Shown: positions 1-5,753 of the stretch, piece after piece | Layout: every line of letters starts with the position of its first letter | Position numbering within the stretch: position 1 is the first letter of the stretch | Assembly (NCBI GenBank): GCA_903831165.1 | Contig: CAIKWV010000020.1 | Span: forward strand, 1 to 6,445 | Length of the DNA stretch: 6,445 nt | Direction of reading: 5' to 3' | Source: an uncultured cyanobacterium | Lineage (GTDB): Bacteria; Cyanobacteriota; Cyanobacteriia; PCC-6307; Cyanobiaceae | The notes under the pieces: model-generated | Told to the model about the DNA's origin: nothing | Database searches by the model: none | What the model saw: only the letters and a program-made list of their open reading frames with translations | Position numbers and translations under genes: made by a program

Positions 1-975
1 CATCAGCAGGCCGGTCTGGGTGGCGGTGTAGCCCAGCACCGACTGGGCAAAGATCGGCACCACGAACACCGTGCCGTACAGGCCGATGCCGAGCACGAAC
101 GAAAAGGCGCTGCCGGCAGCCAGGGATCGATGCCGCAACACCCGCAGATCCACCGCCGGATTGATGCAGCGCAGCTCCCACCAGATGAACAAAGGCAGGC
201 CGATCGCCGCCAGCAGGGCCAGCTGGCGGATGCCCTGGTTCTCGAACCAGTCGTACTGATGCCCCTGCTCGAGCACCAGCTGCAGGCTGCCCAGGCTCAA
301 AGCCATCAGCGCGATGCCCGACCAGTCGATGCGACCGCCGTAGCGGCCGGAGCGATCGCGGGCTTGATCGGGATCCATGAAGGCCAGGGCCATCAGCACC
401 GTGATCACGCCAAAGGGCACATTGATGAAGAAGATCCAGCGCCAGCCGAGGCCATCGGTCAGCACGCCCCCCAGGGTGGGCCCCAGGGCCGCGCCGGCCA
501 GCACGACGATGCCGAACACCGCCTGGCCGATGCCCTGCAGATGCTTGGGCACGGTGCGAAAGATGATCGCCTGGGCCTTGGGCAACAAACCCCCTCCCAG
601 CAGGCCCTGCAGGATGCGGGCCACCACCAGCACGATCAGGTTCGGGGCCAGTCCGCAGAGCACCGAGGCGCCGGTGAAGCCCAGTAGACAGAAGACGAAG
701 TAGTTGCGCTGGCCGAACAGCTCGCCGAGCCATTCGCTCAGCGGAATCATGATCACGCAGGCCATGGCGTAGCCGGTGACCACCCAGCCCACCTCGGCCA
801 GGGTGGCGCCGAGATTGGCCTGGATCTGGATCAGCGCCACGTTGGTGATGCTGACGTCGATGATCTCCAGCAGGGCCCCGATCGAAGCCGTGAGGATGAT
901 CAGCCACTGGCGCAGGGTGAGCTGGCTGGGGGGTTCCGGCGGGTTGGCCCCCATCGCGCTGCCATTGCCGTTCAT
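1..975 (-). CDS. emrB: EmrB/QacA-type MFS drug:H+ antiporter (DHA2 family), C-terminus cut by window
   Basis: Inner-membrane proton-driven exporter of drugs or hydrophobic compounds that works with a periplasmic adaptor. The first 325 residues are present; DHA2 proteins usually have about 500 residues and 14 helices, so the last third lies beyond position 1. Visible family marks: helix 1 with LEIIDVSITNVAL (residues 36-48; D1-like motif with Asp40), a divergent motif A around GELFGQR (84-90), ARILQG (119-124), antiporter motif C as AGAALGPTLGG (160-170), WRWIFFINVPFGV (178-190), and the EmrB-like GSLQLVLEQGHQYDWF (229-244). The order and spacing match E. coli EmrB closely. The ATG at 975 lacks a good ribosome site, but a 19-codon ORF with GGGGAGG ends on it (ATGA). 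An in-frame GTG at 1035 is an alternative start. It lies 146 bp downstream of the emrA-like gene on the same strand, presumably in one operon. The substrate cannot be told from sequence. Confidence 0.93.
   Translation of the reverse strand, partial: MNGNGSAMGANPPEPPSQLTLRQWLIILTASIGALLEIIDVSITNVALIQIQANLGATLAEVGWVVTGYAMACVIMIPLSEWLGELFGQRNYFVFCLLGFTGASVLCGLAPNLIVLVVARILQGLLGGGLLPKAQAIIFRTVPKHLQGIGQAVFGIVVLAGAALGPTLGGVLTDGLGWRWIFFINVPFGVITVLMALAFMDPDQARDRSGRYGGRIDWSGIALMALSLGSLQLVLEQGHQYDWFENQGIRQLALLAAIGLPLFIWWELRCINPAVDLRVLRHRSLAAGSAFSFVLGIGLYGTVFVVPIFAQSVLGYTATQTGLLM
352..359. repeat. HIP1 octamer (GCGATCGC)
   Basis: A perfect GCGATCGC palindrome inside the emrB-like gene. HIP1 is highly over-represented in many cyanobacterial genomes. 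A single copy in 6.4 kb is only weak support for a cyanobacterial origin. Confidence 0.5.
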
Positions 976-1031
976 GACCGTGCTTTGAAGTCCGTCAACA
1001 TCGGGCGTCGTTCCTGGTGAAGCCGCACCAT
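972..1031 (-). CDS. Possible 19-codon leader ORF coupled to emrB
   Basis: A short ORF, ATG at 1031 to TGA at 972, would encode MVRLHQERRPMLTDFKARS. Its start follows GGGGAGG with a 5-nt spacer, the best Shine-Dalgarno in this operon. Its stop overlaps the emrB-like start as ATGA. The emrB start has no clear ribosome site of its own, so reading of this ORF could deliver ribosomes to it. The peptide is basic, resembles nothing I recognise, and may have no function beyond coupling. An in-frame stop lies immediately before the ATG, so it is not a fragment of a longer gene. Chance occurrence remains possible. Confidence 0.35.
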   Translation of the reverse strand: MVRLHQERRPMLTDFKARS

Positions 1032-1036
1032 TCACG

Positions 1037-1043
1037 CCTCCCC
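1037..1043 (-). promoter_or_regulatory. Shine-Dalgarno GGGGAGG of the leader ORF
   Basis: GGGGAGG on the minus strand ends 5 nt before the ATG at 1031. It is only 1 nt from the GTG at 1035, which is in frame with emrB. That spacing is too short for normal initiation, favouring the 19-codon ORF as the site it serves. Confidence 0.4.
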
Positions 1044-1101
1044 GCTTCAGCGTCTCCCCAGGCAACGCAGCGCCGGCCAGGGGCTTGCCAGCTGGAGGCC
1101 T

Positions 1102-1114
1102 GCCGCCCTGCGGC
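1102..1114. other. Small perfect hairpin in the emrA-emrB gap
   Basis: GCCGC CCT GCGGC forms a 5-bp all-GC stem with a 3-nt loop about 8 nt after the emrA-like stop. No U tract follows on the minus strand, so it is not a convincing intrinsic terminator. It could attenuate transcription or stabilise the upstream message end. Confidence 0.25.
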
Positions 1115-1121
1115 TGGACGC

Positions 1122-2252
1122 TCATCGCCGGCGCACGCGCACGTTGGCAGAAAGGCCGGGCACCAGCTGGGCCTTGATCGCCGGATCGATGCGGGGGTCG
1201 AGGGCGATGCGGGTGGTGACCCGCTGCACCACCTTGGTGAAGTTTCCGGTGGCGTTTTCCGGGGGCAGCAGGGCAAAACGGGCCCCGGAGGCCGGCGCGA
1301 TGCTGACCACCTTGCCCTGCAACACCCGGCCGGGGAAGGCATCGAGGCGCACTTCGGCGTTCTGACCGGGATAGAGCGCCTGCAGCTGGGTTTCCTTGAA
1401 GTTGGCCTCCACCCAGGGCGTGCTGCTCACCAGGGTCATCAGCGGTTCGCCGGGTTGCACCTGACGGCCAGGCTCGGCATTGCGGGCGCCGACCCGGCCC
1501 AACGAGGGCGCCACGATCTGGGCATAAGAGAGCTCGAGCCGGGCCCGGGCCATGGACGCGGCGGCCTGCTGCACTTTGGCGGCGGCGGCGCCCGCCTTCT
1601 GCACGTCGACCCCCACCTGGCTGAGGCTGGCCTGGGCGCTCTGGCGGCTGGCACGGCTGCTGGTGAAATCCCCCTGGGCCTTGAGGAAGGTGGCACGGGC
1701 CTGATCCACCTCCTGTTGGGAGACGCCGCCCTCGCGCACCAGCGATTCGAGGCGCCGCAGGTTGGCGGCGGCCCGGGCCAGCTCGCCACTGGCGCTCTGC
1801 TGGGCGGCCAGGGCCTCATTGCCGGCGGCATCGGCGCGGCTGGCGGTGGAACCGGCCTGGGCGCGCATCGCCATGGCCTCCCGTTCGGCCGCCACCAGAT
1901 CGGCCTGGGCCTGCAGCAGCTGCGCCCGCGCATCGCGGGGGTCGAGCAGCACCAGCAGATCCCCCGGCTTGACCTCCTGGTTGTCCTGCACCGGCACCCG
2001 CACGATCGTGCCGGCGACACGGCTGGAGATCTCGGTGAGGTCGGCCTGCAGCTGGGCGTTGTCGGTTTCCTCGAGGCCCCAGTGGCTGACTATCCAGCTA
2101 CCGACCCCACCGGCCGCCAGCAGTGCCAGCACGCCCAGCAGAATCTTGCGGCCCTGGGGGTTGCCCCCCGCCCTCTGGGGATCCGTGCGGGTGGACCGGG
2201 TCGAGCTGGCTTCGGCCGGGTTGGTGTCGCTGGCTGCTTTCACGTCGGCCAT
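1122..2252 (-). CDS. emrA: EmrA/HlyD-type membrane fusion (periplasmic adaptor) protein
   Basis: Periplasmic adaptor anchored in the inner membrane that links the EmrB-like pump to the outer membrane. The 376 residues compare well with E. coli EmrA (about 390). Layout: short polar N-terminus; one membrane helix at about 37-58 (ILLGVLALLAAGGVGSWIV); a lipoyl-like half domain with TDNAQLQADLTEISSRVAG (63-81) and VKPGDLLVLLDPRD (94-107); an Ala/Gln/Arg-rich coiled-coil hairpin at about 108-245; the second lipoyl half (IVAPSLGRVG, GRQVQPGEPL, 246-270); and a beta-barrel ending with the typical EmrA segment LPPENATGNFTKVVQR (329-344). The ATG at 2252 fits family length. The frame stays open far upstream, but that stretch shows no family features. 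No good Shine-Dalgarno lies at normal spacing; GAGAGG sits about 18 nt upstream beyond a small hairpin. Confidence 0.93.
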   Translation of the reverse strand: MADVKAASDTNPAEASSTRSTRTDPQRAGGNPQGRKILLGVLALLAAGGVGSWIVSHWGLEETDNAQLQADLTEISSRVAGTIVRVPVQDNQEVKPGDLLVLLDPRDARAQLLQAQADLVAAEREAMAMRAQAGSTASRADAAGNEALAAQQSASGELARAAANLRRLESLVREGGVSQQEVDQARATFLKAQGDFTSSRASRQSAQASLSQVGVDVQKAGAAAAKVQQAAASMARARLELSYAQIVAPSLGRVGARNAEPGRQVQPGEPLMTLVSSTPWVEANFKETQLQALYPGQNAEVRLDAFPGRVLQGKVVSIAPASGARFALLPPENATGNFTKVVQRVTTRIALDPRIDPAIKAQLVPGLSANVRVRRR

Positions 2253-2258
2253 GGTTGC

Positions 2259-2272
2259 AGGGCTGTTGCCCT
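2259..2272 (-). other. Hairpin in the emrA leader
   Basis: On the minus strand AGGGC AACA GCCCT is a perfect 5-bp stem with a 4-nt loop, ending 6 nt before the emrA-like ATG. It lies between a possible Shine-Dalgarno (GAGAGG) and the start. When folded it would bring that site close to the start codon. Functional meaning is inferred only. Confidence 0.3.
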
Positions 2273-2377
2273 CTCGCGAGCTGCTGCCTCGCTGGAGGCT
2301 GACTTCGGCCGCTGCAACGGTGCGATCATCGGCTTGACCTGGCCGCGCCCCCGCGGAGGGTGGGTCCACCATCGGGA

Positions 2378-2393
2378 GTGAGTACCTGCTCAC
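2378..2393. promoter_or_regulatory. Operator-like inverted repeat upstream of emrA
   Basis: GTGAGTACCTGCTCAC is a 16-bp imperfect palindrome: GTGAGTA and TGCTCAC pair at 6 of 7 positions around a CC centre. It lies about 126 bp upstream of the emrA-like start. Its size and symmetry suit a dimeric helix-turn-helix repressor such as TetR or MarR types that often control efflux pumps. No regulator gene is in the window. Confidence 0.3.
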
Positions 2394-2504
2394 AGCATCG
2401 CAGGAGGGTGGTACCGGGGGCAATGCCAGCAGGGCTCGCCCTGGCTGGACGGCGAGGCTCAAGCCGGGCCATGGCGACAGCAGCCGTCGATCAGCCAGGC
2501 GTTT

Positions 2505-2541
2505 CTGACCGCTACAGACACTGAACTGTTCACCTCTGAAC
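2505..2541. promoter_or_regulatory. TGAAC repeat cluster with 11-bp palindrome
   Basis: TGAACTGTTCA (2522-2532) is a perfect 11-bp palindrome. CTGAAC occurs at 2521 and 2536, and a variant CTGACC at 2505, giving spacings of 16 and 15 bp in the same orientation. The stretch is less GC-rich than its surroundings, as expected near a promoter. It lies about 140 bp before the proposed start of the barrel gene. The binding protein is unknown. Confidence 0.3.
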
Positions 2542-2678
2542 GGCTGAGTTTGCGCGGATTGCCCTTGGCCGCCCCGCTGAGATGTGGTTTTCTGCGCTGG
2601 GGTCTGGACCGGTGGGCGGCGACGCGGGTCCGGCTCCTTGCCCCATCTCCACGACCCCGCACCCCCTGCCTCGCCATC

Positions 2679-3749
2679 GTGTCCGCCGAATGCCCTTCTG
2701 CCGGAAAGCCATTGCCGGCCCTGCTGCACCCGCTGCTGGGCCTGGCTCCGGCTCTCGCCACCCTGACGCTGACCGGTCCGGTCCTGGCCGTTCCGGTGCT
2801 GACGGCTCCGGCTCAAACCACTCCGACCCCGGCGTCTCCGGCACGGGCGGCGGATCCGGCGGTTGTAGCTGGGCCCTCCCTGCTGCCAGCGGACGCTGAG
2901 CGCCCCGCAGCGGCATCGCTGCCTGCGGCATCGCCGCCAGCGGCAGGCGCACCCGAGCAGGCATCCGTTCCGTCGCAGGCGACAGAAGCGGCGCCAGGAG
3001 CTCCCCCCAGGCCTTCTCCCTGGGCCAGCACCTTCGAGCTCTATGGCTTCCTGCCCCTGCGCACCGACACGGGGCTGGAGATCGGCCAGCGCTCAACCAG
3101 CTTCGATGTGGGGCTGGGCACCCTGCTCAGCAAGCTCAAGTGGGCCAGTTCAGCCCGGGGCTCGGTGGAATACGGCCGGATCGGCCTGCTGGGCGATGTG
3201 CGCTACGACCGACTCGGGGCGATCAACTCGCGCACCGGCCCCAGGGGCCTGGTGGGATTGAAGACGCAGACCTCGTTCAATGCCACGGTGGCCGATCTGG
3301 CCCTGCGCTACCGCTTCGGCGCCCGCGAGTCAGCCCAGGGGAAGGCGGGGGATTTCAGCATCATTCCCTATGCCGGTGTGCGGATCATTGACACCAACTT
3401 CGGTGTGACCGCCACCGTCAATGTGCTCCGTTTCGAGCGCCAGTTCAGCCGGGATCTGAGCCACACCTGGGTGCAGGCCCTGCTGGGCACCCAGGCCACG
3501 GTGTTTCTGGCGCCGCGGCTGCGGCTATTCGGCCGCGCCGATGTCGGCGGCTACGGCAGTGGCGAGAGTGAGAAGCTCTCGGGCAATGCCCAGCTGGGCC
3601 TGGGTTATGCCCTGGGCCGTAACACCGATCTCAACATCTCCTGGCGCTATCAGGGCATGGAGTGGAACAACGGCCTCAGCGGCCGCAGCCAGCGGGGAAT
3701 CAGCAGTGATCAAAATGGCATCGAAGTGGGTCTCAAGTTCTTTTTCTGA
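2679..3749 (+). CDS. Probable outer-membrane beta-barrel protein with Pro/Ala linker
   Basis: No named family is recognised, but the architecture is that of a small outer-membrane barrel. With the GTG start at 2679 it has 356 residues. Residues 1-37 form a likely signal peptide (Lys10, then a hydrophobic stretch ending TGPVLA). About 38-114 is a low-complexity Ala/Pro/Ser linker. About 116-356 alternates polar and hydrophobic residues, as in FELYGFLPLRTDTG, SVEYGRIGLLGDVRYDRLG, FSIIPYAGVRIIDTNF, LRLFGRADVGGYGSG and DLNISWRYQGMEW. It ends in KFFF, and a terminal Phe is the usual barrel assembly signal. Similar layouts occur in uncharacterised barrel proteins whose role may be porin-like or structural. 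The frame is open from TTG at 2550, but those extra residues are Arg/Pro-rich and would bury the signal peptide. No in-frame ATG exists before residue 327. No clear Shine-Dalgarno is seen. Convergent with, and overlapping, the transglutaminase gene. Confidence 0.75.
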   Translation: MSAECPSAGKPLPALLHPLLGLAPALATLTLTGPVLAVPVLTAPAQTTPTPASPARAADPAVVAGPSLLPADAERPAAASLPAASPPAAGAPEQASVPSQATEAAPGAPPRPSPWASTFELYGFLPLRTDTGLEIGQRSTSFDVGLGTLLSKLKWASSARGSVEYGRIGLLGDVRYDRLGAINSRTGPRGLVGLKTQTSFNATVADLALRYRFGARESAQGKAGDFSIIPYAGVRIIDTNFGVTATVNVLRFERQFSRDLSHTWVQALLGTQATVFLAPRLRLFGRADVGGYGSGESEKLSGNAQLGLGYALGRNTDLNISWRYQGMEWNNGLSGRSQRGISSDQNGIEVGLKFFF

Positions 3750-4596
3750 CCTGCAGATCAATGGCGTAGTCGAGCTCCGAGCTCACGCCCGTGCCCCGGT
3801 AGCTGCCGCTGACGGCGGCCGCCAGGCGATGGTCGGGGGCGGCGGCCAGCACCAGATGGCCATCGGCCACCGCCAATCCCAGGCTGGGGTCATAGCCGCG
3901 CCAGCCGCCGCCGCTCAGGTACACCTCGGCCCAGGCGTGCAGCTCGTGTTCGGTCACCTCGGGCGGATGGTGCATCGAGTAACCGCTGACGCAGCGGGCG
4001 GCCAGGCCCAGGGAGCGGCAAGCCTCCACGTACAGCATGCCGGTGTCGCGGCAGGCCCCCTGGCGGCTGGCCAGCGTTTCACTCGCCGGCTGCGGATCGC
4101 CATCCAGGCGGCCGATGTGGTGGAAATCGCGATGAATCGTGGCCGCCAGCTCCATCAGAAAAGCCAGGGTGTTGCTTTCCACCTGCTGGGCCAGACCGGC
4201 GGCCCATTCGACCACCGGGGCTGCAATCGGCCCATGGGCAGCAGCCAGGCAACCCGCCAGCGACAGTCGCTCAGCCTCGCTGTATTTCACCGGCAGGCTC
4301 TGCTGAGCAGCGTCCGTCAGGATCCAGTCGAAGGGGTTGGAGCGCAGGGTGTCCACCTCCATCGCCACCGCCAGCTCAAGCTGATCCCGCTGATCGTCGA
4401 ACCACAGCACCCAGGCATCGTTGCCATCGGCCTCCACCACCTCAGCGGCACCGCTGGCCGGCTGCCGCACCGTGAGCTGGTGGGAGATCACCCGCTGGCT
4501 GACATCGCGGCGCGGGCTGAGCCGCACGGTCATCGGTTCAAGGAACACGGGCCGCCCATAGCGATAGGACAGGCTGTGGCGGATCTGAAACAGCAT
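3733..4596 (-). CDS. Transglutaminase-like family protein
   Basis: A 287-residue protein with the two-part layout of bacterial transglutaminase-like proteins: a beta-rich N-terminal domain (about 1-85; FQIRHSLSYRYGRPVFLEP, LSPRRD) and a papain-fold transglutaminase core (about 145-240). The triad is complete: Cys182 in RQGACRDTGMLYVEACRSLG, His220 in EHELHAWAEVYL, and Asp236 in WRGYDPSLGL. The usual RCVSGY follows the Cys helix. There is no signal peptide or membrane helix, so it is probably cytoplasmic. Members of this family act as proteases, amidases or cross-linkers; the substrate here is unknown. It starts 18 bp after the stop of the small upstream gene, so the two are likely co-transcribed. 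Its last 17 bp overlap the convergent barrel gene. No strong Shine-Dalgarno precedes the ATG at 4596. Confidence 0.9.
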   Translation of the reverse strand: MLFQIRHSLSYRYGRPVFLEPMTVRLSPRRDVSQRVISHQLTVRQPASGAAEVVEADGNDAWVLWFDDQRDQLELAVAMEVDTLRSNPFDWILTDAAQQSLPVKYSEAERLSLAGCLAAAHGPIAAPVVEWAAGLAQQVESNTLAFLMELAATIHRDFHHIGRLDGDPQPASETLASRQGACRDTGMLYVEACRSLGLAARCVSGYSMHHPPEVTEHELHAWAEVYLSGGGWRGYDPSLGLAVADGHLVLAAAPDHRLAAAVSGSYRGTGVSSELDYAIDLQVRKRT

Positions 4597-4614
4597 GGGG
4601 AATCGGCTCGGAGC

Positions 4615-5010
4615 TCAGCTCAGGGCATCGCGCAGTTGATGTTCAAGCTGGGAATCGCTGGCCTGGCAGCACAGCGGTTCCTGGCCGAGATCTTCGACCA
4701 GATGGTGAAACTGCAGCGAAAACCACTCCAGAAACAGCTCGAAGCTTCGGGAACGCGGCCAGAGCTCCTGATCGCGGCACCACAGGGAGAGTTCGGCGGC
4801 GAAGATCGCCCCATGACAGGCCTGCAGGCAGCTGAGCGCCTGGGCCTCATCGTCGTAGGTGGGGATCAGATACAGACTGCTCTCCGGCACAGGATTGGCC
4901 CGTTCCTGCGGCGTCCAGAAGGGACGGGTCCAGTCCACCATCGGTTGCCTTGGGGTCACCGCCACGGCGCAGCGGTTGACCACGGTCATCGGCGGATCGA
5001 CCACGGTCAT
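4615..5010 (-). CDS. Small conserved-looking protein of unknown function
   Basis: 131 residues from the ATG at 5010, or 124 from the in-frame ATG at 4989. I do not assign a named domain. The sequence looks soluble and real: VVNRCAVAVTPRQPMVDW near the N-terminus, a PESSLYLIPTYDDE segment, then helical stretches rich in Trp, Phe, Glu and Leu (ELSLWCRDQELWPRSRSFEL, FLEWFSLQFHHLVEDLG). Four cysteines (residues 14, 60, 65 and 82) and a Cys-Cys near 114 are present, in no obvious metal-site spacing. I have an impression of similar proteins in bacteria starting near VVNRCA, which would favour the second ATG. It is probably transcribed first, with the transglutaminase gene 18 bp behind it, suggesting a shared role. 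Confidence 0.75.
   Translation of the reverse strand: MTVVDPPMTVVNRCAVAVTPRQPMVDWTRPFWTPQERANPVPESSLYLIPTYDDEAQALSCLQACHGAIFAAELSLWCRDQELWPRSRSFELFLEWFSLQFHHLVEDLGQEPLCCQASDSQLEHQLRDALS
4978..5010 (-). repeat. 12-bp direct repeat duplicating the start codon
   Basis: ATGACCGTGGTC occurs twice, at 5010-4999 and 4989-4978, 21 bp apart and in frame. The gene therefore begins Met-Thr-Val-Val twice (residues 1-4 and 8-11). Neither copy has a clear Shine-Dalgarno, so the start is undecided. Confidence 0.7.
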
Positions 5011-5124
5011 GGCAGAAGTTGCAACGATTCTGTGATGACCGTACCCCGCCCATGCAGCCCGGGCATCCGCAATCCTGCGGGTTCTGCGCGGCCACCGGCG
5101 GCGGGGCCGCTCGACGCTCGCGCC

Positions 5125-5133
5125 GGGGGAGAG
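5125..5133 (+). promoter_or_regulatory. Shine-Dalgarno of the membrane operon
   Basis: GGGGGAGAG just before the ATG at 5136. It is the strongest such site on this strand in the window and decides the start over the upstream in-frame ATG at 5052. Confidence 0.55.
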
Positions 5134-5135
5134 CG

Positions 5136-5753
5136 ATGAGCCAGCTGGGCCCGACCACCGCGCAGGCCCTGGGCCGCCGGCTCGGTCTGCTGCTGGCCGG
5201 AAGCCTGGCCAGCGTCCTGGCCTATGGCCTCACCAGCCACCTGCCCCTGATCGCCTCGACGCTGATCAGTTCCCTGGCCCTGGCAGGCGGCGCCGCCTGC
5301 AGTGGTCGCCTGCAGCAACGGGCCGCGGTGCTGGCGTCGGCCCTGGCCGGCGTGGGCGGGGCCGTCGTCGGCACGGCCGTGGTGTTGTCGCGCAAGGCCC
5401 TCGACAGCGCCCCCCAGGGCGATCTGGGCCAGCGGGCCACGGTGCTCACCCTGCTGGCCCTGGCGGGACTGGTGGGGGGCCTGGTGCTGGGCTTCGATGC
5501 CGGTCGGGCCGATCGTCGCCATCCTCGGGAGGTGCTGCGCTCGATCAGTGCCCTGACCACGGGGATCTTCGCCGTGCTGGTCACACTCGTGTTCGTGCAT
5601 TCCGGCCTGGACCAGGCCCGCACCTTCTCCAGTCGCCTCAGCACCTCACTGACGATCCTCGTGGCCGCCGTGGTGGTGCCGGGCTGGCTGGCCAGCCTGT
5701 TCGTTCCCCATCGCTGGCGTCCGCGCCGCTTCCCTGCCGATCCCTCCCCATGA
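5136..5753 (+). CDS. Multi-pass membrane protein of unknown function, first gene of a three-gene operon
   Basis: 205 residues with no domain I recognise. Hydrophobic segments suggest five or six membrane helices at about 15-33, 34-52, 62-84, 101-121, 137-156 and 171-190, with a basic C-terminal tail (PHRWRPRRFP). Several segments are Ala/Gly/Leu-rich with small-residue packing patterns (AGVGGAVVGTAVV, AGLVGGLVLGFDAGRADRR). The ATG at 5136 is chosen because GGGGGAGAG ends 2 nt before it, with its GGAG core at ordinary distance, and because the hydrophobic region follows at once. An in-frame ATG at 5052 would add 28 residues including CGFC, but lacks a comparable site. The stop overlaps the next gene's start (ATGA), so translation is probably coupled. 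Its role must be judged with the DUF1622 and DUF202 partners. Confidence 0.75.
   Translation: MSQLGPTTAQALGRRLGLLLAGSLASVLAYGLTSHLPLIASTLISSLALAGGAACSGRLQQRAAVLASALAGVGGAVVGTAVVLSRKALDSAPQGDLGQRATVLTLLALAGLVGGLVLGFDAGRADRRHPREVLRSISALTTGIFAVLVTLVFVHSGLDQARTFSSRLSTSLTILVAAVVVPGWLASLFVPHRWRPRRFPADPSP

Larger units (their letters stand above)
2253..2678. other. Divergent intergenic region, 426 bp
   Basis: Separates the minus-strand emrAB-like genes from the plus-strand barrel gene. Long open frames cross it on both strands, but they look like by-products of high GC with no recognisable protein. It holds a hairpin in the emrA leader, an operator-like repeat at 2378-2393, and an AT-richer stretch at about 2495-2590 with TGAAC repeats. 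I see no convincing sigma-70 -35/-10 pair for either direction, so transcription starts cannot be placed. Confidence 0.6.

Noticed and set aside
130..703. Plus-strand frames of 108 to 185 codons at the left end
   Set aside because: They are antisense to the emrB-like gene, whose motifs are unambiguous.
1081..1121. Intrinsic terminator between emrA and emrB
   Set aside because: A short GC hairpin exists, but no U-rich tract follows on the minus strand, and emrAB pairs are normally co-transcribed.
1017..2381. 454-codon plus-strand frame, rich in Gly and His, antisense to the emrA-like gene
   Set aside because: It mirrors the clearly real emrA-like gene, has low-complexity composition and no recognisable domain. 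High third-position GC produces such long antisense frames.
2253..2816. N-terminal extension of the emrA-like frame up to position 2816
   Set aside because: The extra residues are Arg/Gly/Pro-rich without family similarity and run into the divergent gene. The ATG at 2252 gives normal EmrA length.
5019..5047. Sigma-70 promoter for the membrane operon (TTGCAA then TACCCC)
   Set aside because: The -35 box is fair, but the -10 box is very poor. The match is not better than chance in this composition.
3541..5139. 532-codon plus-strand frame
   Set aside because: It lies antisense to the transglutaminase-like gene and the small unknown gene, both of which have recognisable or protein-like sequence. 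Its own translation has no domain.
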